Numbered from the stretch's first letter, positions 1 through 12,858 are shown. The stretch: DNA of 60,897 bases from Porodaedalea pini (GCA_002794775.1 NBAY01000137.1:1-60897), one strand, 5' to 3'. Program-made: numbers and translations. Notes: generated by a model not told the origin, from the sequence alone.

Positions 1-2698
1 GGAATAGAGTTGGGTACCGATTCTTCGCTTGTCTTGGGCTCAGCCGATTCTGTCTCCTTTCCTTTGCCTGTTTCTGTTTCTGGTATGCCCGAGTCCATAG
101 CTGGTTCACGTCCCTCTCATTCTTTTGCTGGTTTCATCGGGTGCTTAGGTGAGGGAGAGTTGGCTTTTCCTATATTTGCCAGTCTTGCCAATCGTCTCTG
201 CTGTCCGTGAGAATTGCCCGTATCATCAAACCAAACCTTTCTTCCTTCCACTACATATTCGTCCTGAATTTCTTCGATGTGGGCTTCCTCCATACCTGGC
301 TGGGTCGGCATATACATACTTGGTCCTGATATGGTGGGATAGTACATATCAAACAGGTTCACCATTTGGTGTGGTGGTGGATCTCGTAGTGCTGTCATAT
401 CTACTGGGAGAGTTGTACCCGGAGGGACCTCATTTGGGTGGTCTCGATAGTACAAGTTCATTCAATCCAATAGAGAAGAGCCTTGCGGTCCTGGTGGTAG
501 TCGTGTTCCTCCCGGCATCACAACAAATCCTTGTGCATCTAAGGCCAGTAATTGTTGGTTCAGTAACATGTCCCTGATCGTACAGTCTCTGAACAGGTGT
601 GCGGTGCTGTGGCACATGGCACACGTTCAGGGTCCTGTATTCCTTACCTGCATATTTCTGGCTGGGGGCGGGCCTCTTGGTGGTGCCTTGTACTCTTCGC
701 GGGGTCGTCCATAATTATCGGGTTGTTGGTAGTCCCTTGGTTTGTTAGGGCCATATGGTCAATCTCGAGCATACCAATCCTCGTAGTCTCGCCTTTGATA
801 ATCCTCCTTCCTTTCGCCCCGGAGATCCCGTATCTCTGCTTGTAAGTCCGATACCATGCGTGTGAGCAGGCTCAGTTCTGAGTCCTCTTGTTTGATGGGG
901 GTCGGTGCGTATGGTCCAGATGCTGTGGCGATGTGTTGCTGAGTAAAATATGGAGGCGCTGTGGGTATCCTGAACGTTCCATACTGCAGTACTGCGTATC
1001 CTTGCTGCACACCAGGACCAGTTACTAGGACTCCTCCTGCTATAAGTTGGTTGAGTTCATTGTATAGTATCGGTATGTCCCAGGGAACGCCAGCTGGGTG
1101 TCGAAAGTCAACCAACCGAAGTTGTTGTTCAAGATGCTGATTGGTGAGCCAGTTTAGACCTTCTCGATAGAACCGCTTTTGATCTAGATCCAAAATGACT
1201 CCTTCTTGAACTAGATATGATGTAATACGCATAAAGCTTTGATGGTATTCTCCCAGGGCAGCCGTGCTCATCAAAACCTTGTTGGAATTCTCGGCGATGA
1301 AATTGACTAGATCTCTGTAAGTGTATCTTATCGTTGCCGCCGGATAGAAGCCTAAGGCGGCTGTTTTGAATGACACGAAATCATTTTGTCGTGCCTGTGG
1401 GAGAGTCGACCATAGTAACTCCTCGCGTACTGGTGCATAGTAACATGCCCAATTGATTTTCTGTAGATCGGTGATTCCTGCATTCGATCCTAAGATGTTA
1501 ACCCCTTCAAAGAATTGTGGGATCCCTTCTGGTTCTACATCGGCGTTCATTGCTGGTGCTCATTTGTCGTGTCTGTTCGGCATTGTTGCTCCTGGAACCA
1601 GAGGATTTGGTCTGGTGATTGGGAGATTTCTAGACTCGGCAAGGTCTGGAAGAGGATTGGCTACATTGGGTATGGGTTGTGTTGGTGGTGCCATTGGTGG
1701 GGCTTGTGAAGGTCCTTGGCTTGATCCTTGTGCAGTAGAATTAGCCATGACTGCTCTGACTATTGGTGGCGCCACAATATGGAAAGTCGGCGGAGCTGGT
1801 GTGGATACACGTGAGGGTGGAGTTGGTGTCCTTCTCGGCTGTTCTGGAGTTGAAGGGCAAGTTTCCAGGTATGGGTCTGTGATCCTTGATATCGCAATAG
1901 GTATCAATCCTTCTGGAGTTGGTGGCAGCAGTGGTGGGACTAGTTCTTCCTCCGATGTTTCGGACCGATTCTGTGGTGATTCCAGGGTTGATTGTTCTTC
2001 TTGGTCAGGGGTAGGATTCTCAGGTTCGGAGTTTCATTCTGTTGGTACTTCTATTGATCCTCCTGTTTGAATCAGAGGTTCGTTGATCTGTCTTCTGATG
2101 GCTTGTCTGCCCCAATTAAGTGGTGACCCTGGTCTTGTGGGTGACAATGATCCTAGTGACTGGTTTTGATACAGTGTTGCCAATTCTCGCAGTCCTGGCG
2201 ATACTAATTTCCTGACTACTTCTTCAGATCTGGAGCGACTTTGTTCCCTTGTTGGACTCCTGTATCCTTCGAAGCCTGGGTTCCTTTCCTCGCTTTTGGG
2301 TGTTCCTCTGGGTCTTTGAATCTGCCGACTGAGTGGTGTACTGGTGATGCTGAAATGCAACCTGTTGCCGGTTATGAAACTTCCTGGGATACAAAGTGAT
2401 ATTGGGGTTTCGATGAGATCAGGTAAGATCCTTCTAGGTTCGACTGGTCGTCCTCGTTCTTGAGTGAGTTCTGGTTCAGTTACTGAGGGTGGCTGTTGTT
2501 GCTCAGTGTCTTGAAGTGTGTTTTCTGGGTCTGTGGTTCCAGATCGGCGAAAAGGTGACGAGGATGCTTCTCTGGGAGTGTGTAAGATTCACGGGGTGGC
2601 TGTGGCCGGTGGGCGACCTCTTGGTCTTCCTCAGCCCCGTCCTCTGGGTGGTGGTGGTGGGTTGCTTGGTTCTTCCTGAACCTTTGCTTGTATGCACG
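1..2698 (-). pseudogene. gag-like polyprotein with seven in-frame TGA codons
   Basis: One minus-strand frame stays open from about 2698 to base 1 except for TGA codons at 2631-2633, 2589-2591, 2034-2036, 1560-1562, 759-761, 627-629 and 117-119. All seven are in the same frame (spacings are multiples of 3), and there is no TAA, TAG or frameshift. The N-terminal part is Pro/Arg/Ser-rich with an AT-hook-like RGRPRGRP stretch if the first TGA is read as Arg. A capsid-like alpha-rich region lies at about 1550-800. Near 625-580 there is a zinc knuckle C-x2-C-x4-H-x4-C (CAMCHSTAHLFRDC). No clear ATG precedes the first TGA. The pattern fits CGA to TGA decay. Confidence 0.75.
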
Positions 2699-2755
2699 TA
2701 GAGTGCCGAGGTGCTTCAGACGTCAACCTGATACTTAGGCGAGGCACCTTGTCCC

Positions 2756-2772
2756 CCTCACGGTGGGCTCCA
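2756..2772 (-). other. Primer binding site
   Basis: On the minus strand, three bases after the LTR end, the sequence TGGAGCCCACCGTGAGG starts with TGG, the complement of the CCA end of a tRNA. This marks the start of minus-strand DNA synthesis in LTR elements. The tRNA species was not identified. This contrasts with the self-priming elements at 48508 and 59869. Confidence 0.6.
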
Positions 2773-2775
2773 ATG

Positions 2776-3594
2776 TGTAGGGGTGCAGACTCTTCTAATC
2801 CAAAGGGCAATTTGGGCTACGGCTCGTGATCGACCCAAGGGGGACTGCGGTGACTCAGTATACCGAGAGGGACAACCTAAGTAGAGCAAGGTTCGAGATA
2901 TGAAGACTCGGCGATACGGATACCTGCGGGATTCCGGTTGGACCAAGACTCGGGCGGGTAGAATCAGCACTTGTGGCAGCGGCCGAGGGCATTCAGTGAT
3001 TGGGTGGCGGAGTTCTGAGAGTCGGTGACAGAGTCAATGTATACTGTTTTCAGAATGAGAGTTGGGCGAGTAGTGTGTAGTAATGCATGTAGTAGATTGC
3101 GGTCTGGAGGTGGAGAGGGAACTGTCTGTCTCTGTACTGTTGCCCCTCTTTCTCTGTACAAACTACTGCGAATTTATACTAAACTGAAGCAGAGAAAGCG
3201 GTGCAAGACTCGGCCGAGTCTGTGTGAATGGATGTGAAAGTGAGTCGGCGATCGGTCTGCGCACATCACGCAGCCGATCGTCGTGGAGTGATGTTGGAGT
3301 CCCCAACCTGCTCTTTCGTCTCCCACCACTGCACACCCGTATCCCACGTCCTTGTCCTACTCGCCTAATTCCTTCCACCTGTCCCCACGAGAGTCGGTCG
3401 TCCATGTGCTGATCGAGTTCGTGCGACATCCCTCCGTCCGATCGTGTCCATACCAAGAATTATAATGAAGAGTCGGCCGCCGATTATGAATGAATAAATG
3501 GTAAAGTTTGGCGGCCGGTAAAGGGATTCAAAGGAGTAGTGTAAGTGAGGGGAGAAAGACTCGGCCGGCGCGTAGGCGATGGTTAATCGCTACA
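2776..3594 (-). repeat. 5' LTR (819 bp)
   Basis: Read on the minus strand the repeat begins TGTAG (at 3594) and ends CTACA (at 2776), a 5-bp inverted terminal repeat of the usual TG...CA form. It is followed after three bases by a primer binding site. The motif ACTCGGC and its complement recur through it. The partner LTR is not in the window, so the borders rest on the termini, the PBS, and the sudden loss of homology to the adjacent seven-helix gene. Confidence 0.75.
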
Positions 3595-4712
3595 TAGGTC
3601 GAAAGCGAAGTACTAACAATGACCGGGCAAATCTACATGTTTTCCTTCAGTATTTAGTACGTGACGGGCACGGTTTCGAAGAAACTTACCGCATCGAGGA
3701 AGAAATAATGCGACCAATCATTTATCGTGTATGTCACAATAAGTGCGACGAGTGTCGCGGAATAGACGGCGCCAGACTCGATTATGATGATTAGAACCGG
3801 CGATAAACTCCTCGACTTGTAGATTATGGAGGAACGACGTCCAATCCACCAGATACGGAGCGCAATTAGAACTGTGCAAATCTCTCAATGCGACTCTAAA
3901 TTGAATGATACCAAAAAAAGCGGTGCCTGTACATGTAGAATTCGTAGCCAGAGTTATGGCATAAAATGCCGTCCCCCAGTGCTTCACTTTCGCTACATAT
4001 ATTAGGTCAGAAGGTGAAGCTCGAGAGACCGCAAGCGGTCCCCCAATTCCAGCAGCTATAGCAGGTCAATAACATGCAACGCCAGTCTAACACATAACTC
4101 ACCGAGACTCCCAAGGAAACAAAGAACAGCCGGCGCAGCAATCAGCTTATCCCTCGCCCATACAATATACAGGCGGTAGATCTTGTTTTTGTTATGAACA
4201 CTCAATGCATATTCCACAACGAGAAACGGATATATCCATACCATGAATGCATCTCCAAGAATCGTCTGCACAGTGTATACCGATATCTGAGCTACGTACA
4301 GTGGATCTGACGGCTTGCTTAAATATGCGTCCGATCCACCGGGCTTGTCCGTAAATTTAATAAAGGCATTTACTATCCGTTGGATATCTATGGCCAAGTG
4401 CTAGGACATCGTCGAATTGTCAGGTACGATTGTTTACATCTCTTCTAGACAAAAATACGTACCGAAAGTGCCAGTGCATACATCGCTGAAGATATGGTTA
4501 GTATGATTTGATTAAGCCGCCTCCCCATCTTCGGCACAATGATGTACAGGGTGATCGCATAAAGAATCGTGAACGCTCCTAGACTCGATTTCAGTATGAA
4601 TACATACAGAAGTCGGACGACAGCGTGATTGTGGCCAGTGTGAAGACGCACCAAATAGGACTGCTTCTAGTAGGACGGCAATTAAGGTAGCTTCGCTGAC
4701 TCCGAGAGTCAT
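3595..4712 (-). CDS. Seven-helix membrane protein of an unnamed Agaricomycete family, 3' end cut by an LTR
   Basis: The start is ATG at 4712. Exons 4712-4652, 4578-4463, 4400-4242, 4181-4103, 4055-3912, 3871-3690 and 3632-3595 join in frame, with GT-AG introns of 40-73 nt. The product is about 259 residues, nearly all hydrophobic helices. It carries the family signatures YRLYIVW (after the fourth helix), LRIWW, and a late helix with ESGAVYSATL. The last exon runs directly into the LTR that ends at 3594, so the final helix and cytoplasmic tail are missing or replaced. The family is common in mushroom-forming fungi; its function is unknown. A homologue lies at 19685-21224. The intron at 3911-3872 is only 40 nt, but the protein reads correctly across it. 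Confidence 0.75.
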
Positions 4713-7700
4713 GACTAACAGATGTCAAAAGATGACTTGGAAAGCAGCGCCAGTTATTGCGTTGTTTGAGCAGGGGCACTCGCAGCCACTCGCAGTGGCT
4801 CTTAACCTTGCGAATAAGATATATGTGATATAGACCCTCACGAGGCGCGGAGCCGGACATTTTGAATGATGGGAACTCTGCACCCCATAAGACTTGGAGC
4901 ACAAATATGATAGGACTGTGTCAGTATCGCGCGCGTGCAGGCGTTTAGACCCCATCTGGCGCCAAACGACGACGAACAGGCAAGGTCCGCCTTACGATAT
5001 GACTTTCCAGGTCAGGAACGAGAAAAGCTGCAATGCAGTTACTGAGTTAGCTCAGCTTACGATGTTTAGACGAGCACAAGGCGGATAATCTTGAGCAGCG
5101 CTCATTACAAATATGCATGTGCATTAAAGTGTTTCGGATGGTTCTGTCAAAGATGCAGTTGCGATCAAGAGATGCAAGTGTTGTGAAAATAGAACACAGC
5201 CACTCGCTGGCAGAAAGCTTTGATAAGGTAGTTACGAGTGCTGCTCCATATGGTCGCGCACCCTTGCATTTGATCATCTATTCCCCATTGCATGCTCCTG
5301 ATATGAAGAGAAGCGTCTTCTCAAGTTGACAAGTCGACAGGAGTATCAGATAGACGATTTCGGTTCCCTCTACATTATCAAAGCATCGAAATGTCTGTTT
5401 GTGGGTTGAGCGTAGCAAGAGCAAAAGCTCGACCGGAAGGTAGGTGACGTGACAGTCACGTGCACGCTACGCGAGAAGTCAGCGAATTTCGTTTCTCTGT
5501 TGTTCCTCTCTTCCAAATAGGGTCAGCACCGATTGCGCACTTGTTACGATGCGGAACGCAGACGGCGTTGCCTGCTTTCGACTCTCTTTGGTATGATGTT
5601 CGCCTTCGCATACCTGGAACGGCCTTACTTACGCGACACCGTGCCGCAGCTAAACGAGTCCCTAGAATGCTAGGACGATGCCTCGGTAGAAGAGTCCATG
5701 GCTTATTATCGAGTGAATCTCGTCATTCTCATCACCGGAACAGCACAGCATTGACAAGCTCTCTACTTGTGCTACTACAGGCGGATCATGCTGCCACGTT
5801 GCGTCGTACACACGAGTGATGTAGATCCTGGGATGGGCAAGTGAAGCACAGATATAACACAGGTCTGATTTCGCTTTTCCACGCTTCTCCTGCATCTGAC
5901 TTTGTACGTGGGCAGACAGCCTTGTCACGTTCATGCATGCGATTAAACTGCACTTGAGCGCGAAGGATCGACTGCATTTGAAGCGTGCAAAGACTGATGA
6001 CGGTCTACGCATCCTTAAAAGCAAGCAAAATATAGGAAGGGATGCAGCTGGATGGTTTCACGGTACGTCTTCCCTTCGTGCTTATCCTCCCTCCTTTCTC
6101 TATCAGTCCAGGATATATCAACTGATCTCCTTTTTGGTTTGGCTCACGCCTTAGTTATACCACTTTAAGGTATCTTTTGTTCCGAATTTAATCACGCTGA
6201 GTGGAGTGAACATGGGTTAGATTACGGGAGAGCAGACTCAGCGGGTGCGGTCTTTACTATTGTTCTTTCATCTTATACACGATTAACGTGCTCTACTATG
6301 CCAACAGTTGCCCTTTGATATCGACTAAACTGATGTTGAATTCATCCGAGCCTGGAGCAGGAGCGGACTCGAATGGAACTACGTATGATCAAGCTTGCGG
6401 CGGACAATTTGTATAACGGCTTGTAGATGAGGTTGCTTCCAAAGGTGTATCACAAAAATAATACCTTTGGTGAGTGAATATCTGTGTCCTGATGGTGCCT
6501 CTCCAACCAGCGATCTATGTGCACACTTAGTTAGACTCCAGGGATTCAGCGCTGGTCTGCGACGTATGCATTGATGACGCAATAAAGTCTTCTATCGTTG
6601 TCTTCTTAGTCAAACGTGGACAGAAGGAGCCAGGTATGCCGCATGCACGCGACTGGCACTGTAACGAGCAGTGGACCATCAAGTTGCTTTTGGCGATTTT
6701 TTCTAAATGCATACTCGTGTCCGCCTGATGACGTGGCATTTTTGCTGATGCACATGCACGCGCCCGTTGAGTCGAGAAGATTAAAATTTGCTTGAAGTTG
6801 CTATTGGAGCATTTGTTCACACTTCTTGAATGATGCACCTTTCGTGACGGGGTCAGTAGTCTTTCGTTCGTTTCTCTTTAATGCTCCGCCTGATCCCAGT
6901 TTACAGACGAGGTGATAGTGATCTTTTTGGTCGTTTAGAGTTTCCGCTGCAATCTTGCCCTCGACAGTATGTCATATAATGCAGCATTGGCCTGCGGGCG
7001 CGGACAGTGGCTGCATGTCCTTGCTTGAAGCGCGATGCGATACTGACTGCGATTATTACGTTGAGATTATCCTCATCACACTTCCAACCCCCTTTTCACG
7101 ATTCGGACTCAATCTGCTGGCACCACGATAGCCTTATACTCATTGGCGTCTGTAGGCGTCCTTCAACCTCAAAAACTCTCATTATGACGTATACAGATCA
7201 TTCGGATGAGACCAACTGTCTTGTATCCGTGCTGGAACGTGTTTGGCTTTCGCAATTGAGCATGTCACCCGCGCCCGGGGGGAGGGACAACTGCTCATCA
7301 AGCTTGCTGATGATGACCCGACCAATCTTCTTTGACAATGGCTGTACCCCGCTAACTGGATGCGTCAGGCTTCCTCGCACCGCAACAACATGGGAGTTTA
7401 GCGTAGATTTTATCGCTGCAATATACATCAGGATCGGTTTTGCACGTGCTTCACGGGAATACGGCGTGTCTGAGGCAACAACGCGAGTGAGAAAGCGCTG
7501 ACGACGAGCAGAGGGAAGCAATGAAAGAACGAGGCAGATGTGGAAAAAGCGGTGGCGGCGATGTTGTACGACTGAAGCATGTGGTGGAGGATGAGCTGTC
7601 TCGCTGCGGTTTAGGTTGGCCTCCATATTGCATCTGATACTCTGGGCGTATAGTGCTTATCATGTTAGTCTTCTACCGACGCCTCCTAACCTGTAGACAA

Positions 7701-7998
7701 AATGTTTTCTATGCTTTTCAGAATATCTGATTCTTAATTTTGTGTTGTGCGGCGTGATAGAAATGTAGACGAGCCGCCATTTTTATCGGTACTTGCGCTA
7801 CCTTCCAAACGCAAGACTTCGTCGAGCGTTCTCGCTGAGCCGATGCAAGTCTTTATGAAAGTACTATCGTTCTCGAAAGTTCTGTTTATGCTTTCAAGTG
7901 GGTTATTGCATAAATAAATAAATGCACTATAAATGCACTAGCTTCACAGCTTATATTTCAGGTGCGCTGCGCCACCGCGAGCTCCGTCACGCCGTTCG
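4713..7998. other. Gene-poor stretch, nothing recognised
   Basis: Both strands carry only scattered open frames under 170 codons (for example 7007-7501 plus, 7198-7626 minus, 5460-5819 plus). None has recognisable motifs or splice-linked extensions. The first few hundred bases left of 4900 are presumably the promoter of the truncated seven-helix gene. A polypurine/polypyrimidine or repeat signature is not obvious. Confidence 0.4.
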
Positions 7999-10900
7999 TC
8001 AACGCTTGCGCTTCGAGGGTGAGGACGGTCCTTTTGACTCTTTTTCTCCTGGCCTTCTGGCCCCTGAGACGCCCTTGGCCTTTGGCTTTGGCTTTGGCTT
8101 GTCCTCCTGCTCCTTGCCCTTTGGCCCAGCTTTTGCCCTCGTATTCGGAGCCCCCCCGGCACCCGACTTTCTTGCATCTGATCCCATCAGAGACTCTTCA
8201 TGCCGGATACCTGTGTTGGTAGCTGACTCTTTGGTTGTAAACTCCTTGTCCCATTCTTTAAGCCACTCCTCGACACCGTCTTTCAATCGCTATCATTCCA
8301 AGTCAGCAGTAGTTGCAAGATCTCTTAGTTAAAGCGCACCGTATACTGGGCAGACTTAAGACGTATTGAGTCCTTGGTAAGACCCAAGGAGTTTCCAAAC
8401 TTCTTAACATCATCATGCTTGTCCTGTAAATCCCACTCAGTAAGAAATAACTTGAATCATAGATTGATTATATACCTTAAACAATTCGTCGACATACTCG
8501 ACATCTTTCTTCGATGAAAGTTGCCTGAAGGCGGCCTAGGTTATTGTCATATGAATAAATATCCTGCTTCAAAATCGGGTAAGATAATGCTCACGGAGAC
8601 AAGGTAAGACAGTGTTCCTGTACCCTCAAAGCGTTTAATGATCTATTTGACATTATCAGCAATTCATTCCTTACGGCTTCTAAATGCAAACGAACAACGT
8701 TGTAGTTCTCGCGAAATGCATGGGCAACTTGACGCCGTACTTTAGTGTTGCTCGCAAGGCCGTCGATAAAGAAGTATACATCCTGATCCTTAACTTTCTT
8801 GCGGTCTAACATAATCTTGAGAGTTTTTTCGTACAATTCCTGATCCTCCGATGCACATACTCCATAACTAGAAAATATTGAAGGTGAGTCATTCCAGAAG
8901 ACATGAAACAAATTTACATTGCAAATTTCTATAGGCTCCAATCAGGCAAAGGCAAATTGACAAATAAGATGCAGATTACACTCGCCTTAGAGTTAGCGAT
9001 CTTTGAATTATCGAAGATAGACATGACGGTATCGTATGCCTCCTGCCCTCCATATTTTACAGCCTGGAAGAATGATTAGGCCTCGATCATAGGAGTCCAT
9101 GGCAAAAACAATATACCGTGATATATGTCATTGTTTCTAAGTCCGACGGGATCTTAGAGCCCTTCGTTATAGAATCGTGGAAGATAGCTTTCAGTTTATT
9201 GACAACACTATTATACCAAATGGATTTTAATTTAACAGGCGGCAGAGATAGAAGAACTTTAACTTACCCTAGCTCCTTATTTCCAGCAGCTCCACAGATG
9301 GCTAGCGTCCGCAGTAAATTATTATTCGCTGAGTCCTCTTTGGAGTACTTGTATCCCAGCTTTTTGACCAAGGGAACATAAAGTGACTGTGTTTCTAAAG
9401 ATCAACACTGAAGCAGACAGACGTTGAATGCTCTAACCCTGCAGAATTTTTCTAGTAGTTTCGAGATGGTTTCACTCTCCCAGAATACTGCCTTCAGACA
9501 ATCCAAATTAGACTGTATGCATTGCCATATCGCGTCTATGATGTGATTAGTTTTAGAATGAGAACTTTGAGTAATGTATCATCTTACAATTCATTTCTTT
9601 TGGTAAATCACGTATTAACGTTAGTGCTGTGCGGATGTCTCCGATTCCTGCACTTGCTAGAGCGAAGACATCGTTAATCAAGCCAATGCAATCATCTCTA
9701 TTGAACACAGAGTGTTTCTTAGAAGCTTCGATTTTGATTTTCTCTAAGCACTCCGGAGTATAATGAACTCGATCTGTCTTATGCTCAGAACTCTTCAGTA
9801 ACAAAAAGAGATAAACTACTCACAAAAACCAGTTGTGCCATGATTGAGCTTGTATGGTTTATCAATGTCCAAATGGATTTCAGTTTCCTTGTCTGTGAGT
9901 AGCTTGTTTATAGATAAAGGCTTTCCGTCGCTTCCGACGGTGGCAATGCTTAAGGGAACGTGCCTAATCATAGAATTAGCGTAGCTGTACACCATTCTCG
10001 AACAGAACCCGTCGTTCACCATACGGTCTTGTTGTGCTCTGCTACTGCTCGACCCTTGGAAAGGAAACGATCCTGACGGACAGTGATGGATTTTCTATTT
10101 TCTGATACAGTCAAAAAAGGGAAACCTATTTCAGAAACCCAATTGCTCATCATTGTGGATATATCTTTCTCTGTGTACGAGTGAGCGTTAGAGAAAGATA
10201 ACAGAGTTTCCTGGACTTAACTTGAAGCAATGCCGATGGCTTTCCAAAGGTTCTCGCTGACCGCGTTTTTGTACTCATATGCTTTCAAATATTTGGAAAC
10301 GCCATCCAAGAATACCTCTTCGCCGACAAATGCAGAAAGCATCCTTAAAACTGGATGATCATGAACGCCGCTTGCTCCGAAAGTCGCTCTTTGTTTAAGA
10401 CGTACCTGCTGCTCCCTTTCTATATGACAGATCATCGAAAAGCTATACCCACGAGATTAGACTATGGAACAATAACAATCGTTCTAGAGGACTCACTTGC
10501 ATAGCTGTATCTGCGTCAGGGCACGGAGATTCAATGGCGTGTGATGAAAGTTTAGCATCCGTAGAGAGCGCAGTTTCTAGGTGATCGTTGATGAATGTAC
10601 TCCGAATCTTCCACTCTGGGTAAAGCCTGCCAGTTGTTGGAGTGTGCAATTGAGAAGAGGAAAAACATGATCTTACAGATCTGAAGACATCGATGAGAAC
10701 AGCGTTAAAACCCCCAAATCTTAAAGAGTATATACCTATGACAATAACTTCGCCAACCTACGACAAACTTAATACGAAGTTGCTAAATGGAGCTGAAGAG
10801 ACAAACCAAAGTCGCAAAGCCTGGATGATTCATGAACAAGTCAGCTATCGTCTATACTCGACTATGATTCCTTGTGTTTACCCTCGTTCAGGTACCTTTC

Positions 10901-12528
10901 ATGTGCTAGCTGAGTACTCTAGTTGTTGAAGAACTCATAATTACTCACAGGTTGTCCCACCAGACTGGCGTCTTTTAGTGTTATCAGCTTCAATAGCTCG
11001 ACCTTAGTGTAGAGCCGACGTACCGTGTAATCTGTAACGAGCCAGGGGGGTTAGCTACTATGCATTCTCAGGCCCAGCGTAATAGCAAGAACAAATCTCA
11101 CTTCCAAACCACATATGAGATACCTAGTAGCAAAACGTAAGAGAGTGATAGTGATTCAATGCAGAAGCTAGAGAGAGTTACCTCGTGACACATCGTTACT
11201 GCAACTTCTCTCTTTGCCAAAACGTCAGTGCCATCTGGATCATCCAAGCAAAACGAAGTAGCACGCCCAGTGATGAGGCCCTGTAAAACCTATGAGTGCG
11301 AAGAAGAGAAATTATGCAGACTTGGTCACATGCCCAATTTTCCATGGCTCCGATATCAAAATCATGAACCTGAGATGAAGTCTTCCTCAGAGTCTTTGCT
11401 TGGGAACTTTAGGTCGGACTTACGATTAGCGTGTCTAGCTTGGGTAATGGGTATGGAACCTTGAACATCTTCTCGTAACGAGGCAGAACCCGCTCTTTCA
11501 CCTGTAAAGCAAACTTCGCCTTCTCGATATGATCTTGAGTCCCTGAAATCGCGTTACTGTTCAGACTTGGAGCGGAGCACGCAATTTAGAAGCACGCGAG
11601 ACAATACCGTAGAAACGCAAGAGTATTTCGTTTCCTTTCAAACGACATTTACTCTCAATATGCTTGAAGTGTCCGTTTGCAAAAGCCACGAGATAGCTGG
11701 ACATCTATGAGAATCCATTTCAATGAAGAATCGGTTCAAAAGGGCCAACTGGACATAGCGTACCCGGGTTGTCTTATTAAACTTGGTTGTTTTCCACTCC
11801 CCCTCTATGTAGATAATTTATTCAGGAAGAATAACAGCGTAAAGTCCGATAAGCCATACCGTAGATTTCTTCGCCGAGAACATCCATGTTGCTGAGATTA
11901 ACTGTATCTTTGCGCGAAATCATTGTAATACTGTACGTAGCTTTCAGTTCCATTTCATCCCAACAAGGAAACGCCCTCCTAGCGGAGGTTGGCTAACCAT
12001 GCCAGTCATAAGCCCATTAAACAAGGTACTGTGTGAGGGACTGCATCTACCTGGAAATGGGTGAGAGAGTAGCACTGTTCCGCTCCATTTTTCTTCCATG
12101 TACTAAGATAATAACCGGCCAAGCTTTCAGTAAGCTCAGCATCAAACTTTATTATCAATTCTGCCTCCGTGCCAGTAGGAATAGCGTTAGGGAATTTGAA
12201 AGTCGCTAGTTCGGTTTTGTTGTCCAAAGTATCGTTCAATGATTGGCACTTCGGTGTTTGCGAGATCGAGCCATAACGAATGGAGACGCCTTTAAAGTTC
12301 AATTTGACGGCGTGTAATACGATGGTCGAAGTTGTCTTCTTGACCTTAATTCTGACCAGTGACATTAGTTCTATTGCAGGCAGCTGCGGGCGCTCGCTCT
12401 CACTCGATCGTCACGGATCCCTCGAACTTGCGCTTTTGAAGATCTGTCTTGATGGTGAGGTTGTAGTGCTTAGGCTCTACGTCCGGTGGCAAGCGGCTTC
12501 TGTCGTTAGGATCTTTAGCAACAGGCAT
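7999..12528 (-). CDS. M1 family zinc aminopeptidase (puromycin-sensitive/AAP1-like) with C-terminal basic tail
   Basis: It removes N-terminal residues from peptides using one zinc ion. Start ATG 12528, stop ending 7999. About 31 exons join to roughly 969 residues; the first are 12528-12404, 12351-12051, 11992-11860, 11804-11764 and 11704-11608. Signatures in order: ARRAFPCWDE (substrate domain), GAMENW near residue 280, the zinc site HEVSH at about 316-320, then NEG with the zinc ligand Glu at about 339. The HExxH-x18-E spacing is exact. An ERAP1_C-like helical domain follows. Most family members end soon after the WL...W helix; here about 75 more residues follow, rich in Lys/Pro and ending SPSKRKR. 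The gene has micro-exons of 8 (11031-11024), 4 (10680-10677) and 11 nt (8928-8918) and a GC-AG intron (11333-11281). The 4-nt exon is the least certain junction. Confidence 0.93.
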
Positions 12529-12858
12529 GCTGAGTAGTGAGTGGTCAGGTATCGAGGCCCAAAGGGAATTTTGATTAGATCCTCTCATGACCAAGTGCAT
12601 TAATAGGAAATAACATGGCTCGCCCCTTTCCAATAATACTAATAGCCTTCAGGAGACCCGGTGGCGACGATGGAGCTGTCTCGGTCATAAAGCTTCCCAG
12701 GTAGTACATTAAACCTTTCCTCGGCACGTCAGAGTACTTTGCGGTGAGTAGTGTGGCGCAGAAATCAACTAGTTATATGAACTTAAGGTCTCAACTAACA
12801 GGGAGGCTGTTAAATCGCCACGGGTACGAGCATTGGTGCGCACCATCCCTAAGACCTA
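12529..12858. other. Upstream region of the aminopeptidase gene
   Basis: This is 330 bases between the aminopeptidase start and the MITE; it must hold the core promoter and 5' UTR. No TATA box or other site stands out clearly enough to name. Confidence 0.4.

Larger units (their letters stand above)
1..3594 (-). mobile_element. Ty3/Gypsy-type LTR retrotransposon, 5' part (LTR, PBS, gag)
   Basis: The element reads on the minus strand, so its 5' end is at the high coordinate. In order it has an LTR (2776-3594), a primer binding site (2756-2772), and a gag-like frame running leftwards off the window with a CCHC zinc knuckle. No protease, reverse transcriptase or integrase is inside the window, so the superfamily is inferred from the gag architecture and LTR style, not from pol. 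The right LTR edge lies in the last visible exon of a seven-helix gene, so the element landed in a gene. The other LTR is off the left edge, so a target duplication cannot be checked. Confidence 0.8.

Noticed and set aside
117..2698. TGA read as an amino acid (stop-codon recoding) in gag
   Set aside because: Nearby host genes use TGA as a normal stop (for example the MFS gene), and CpG decay explains all seven.
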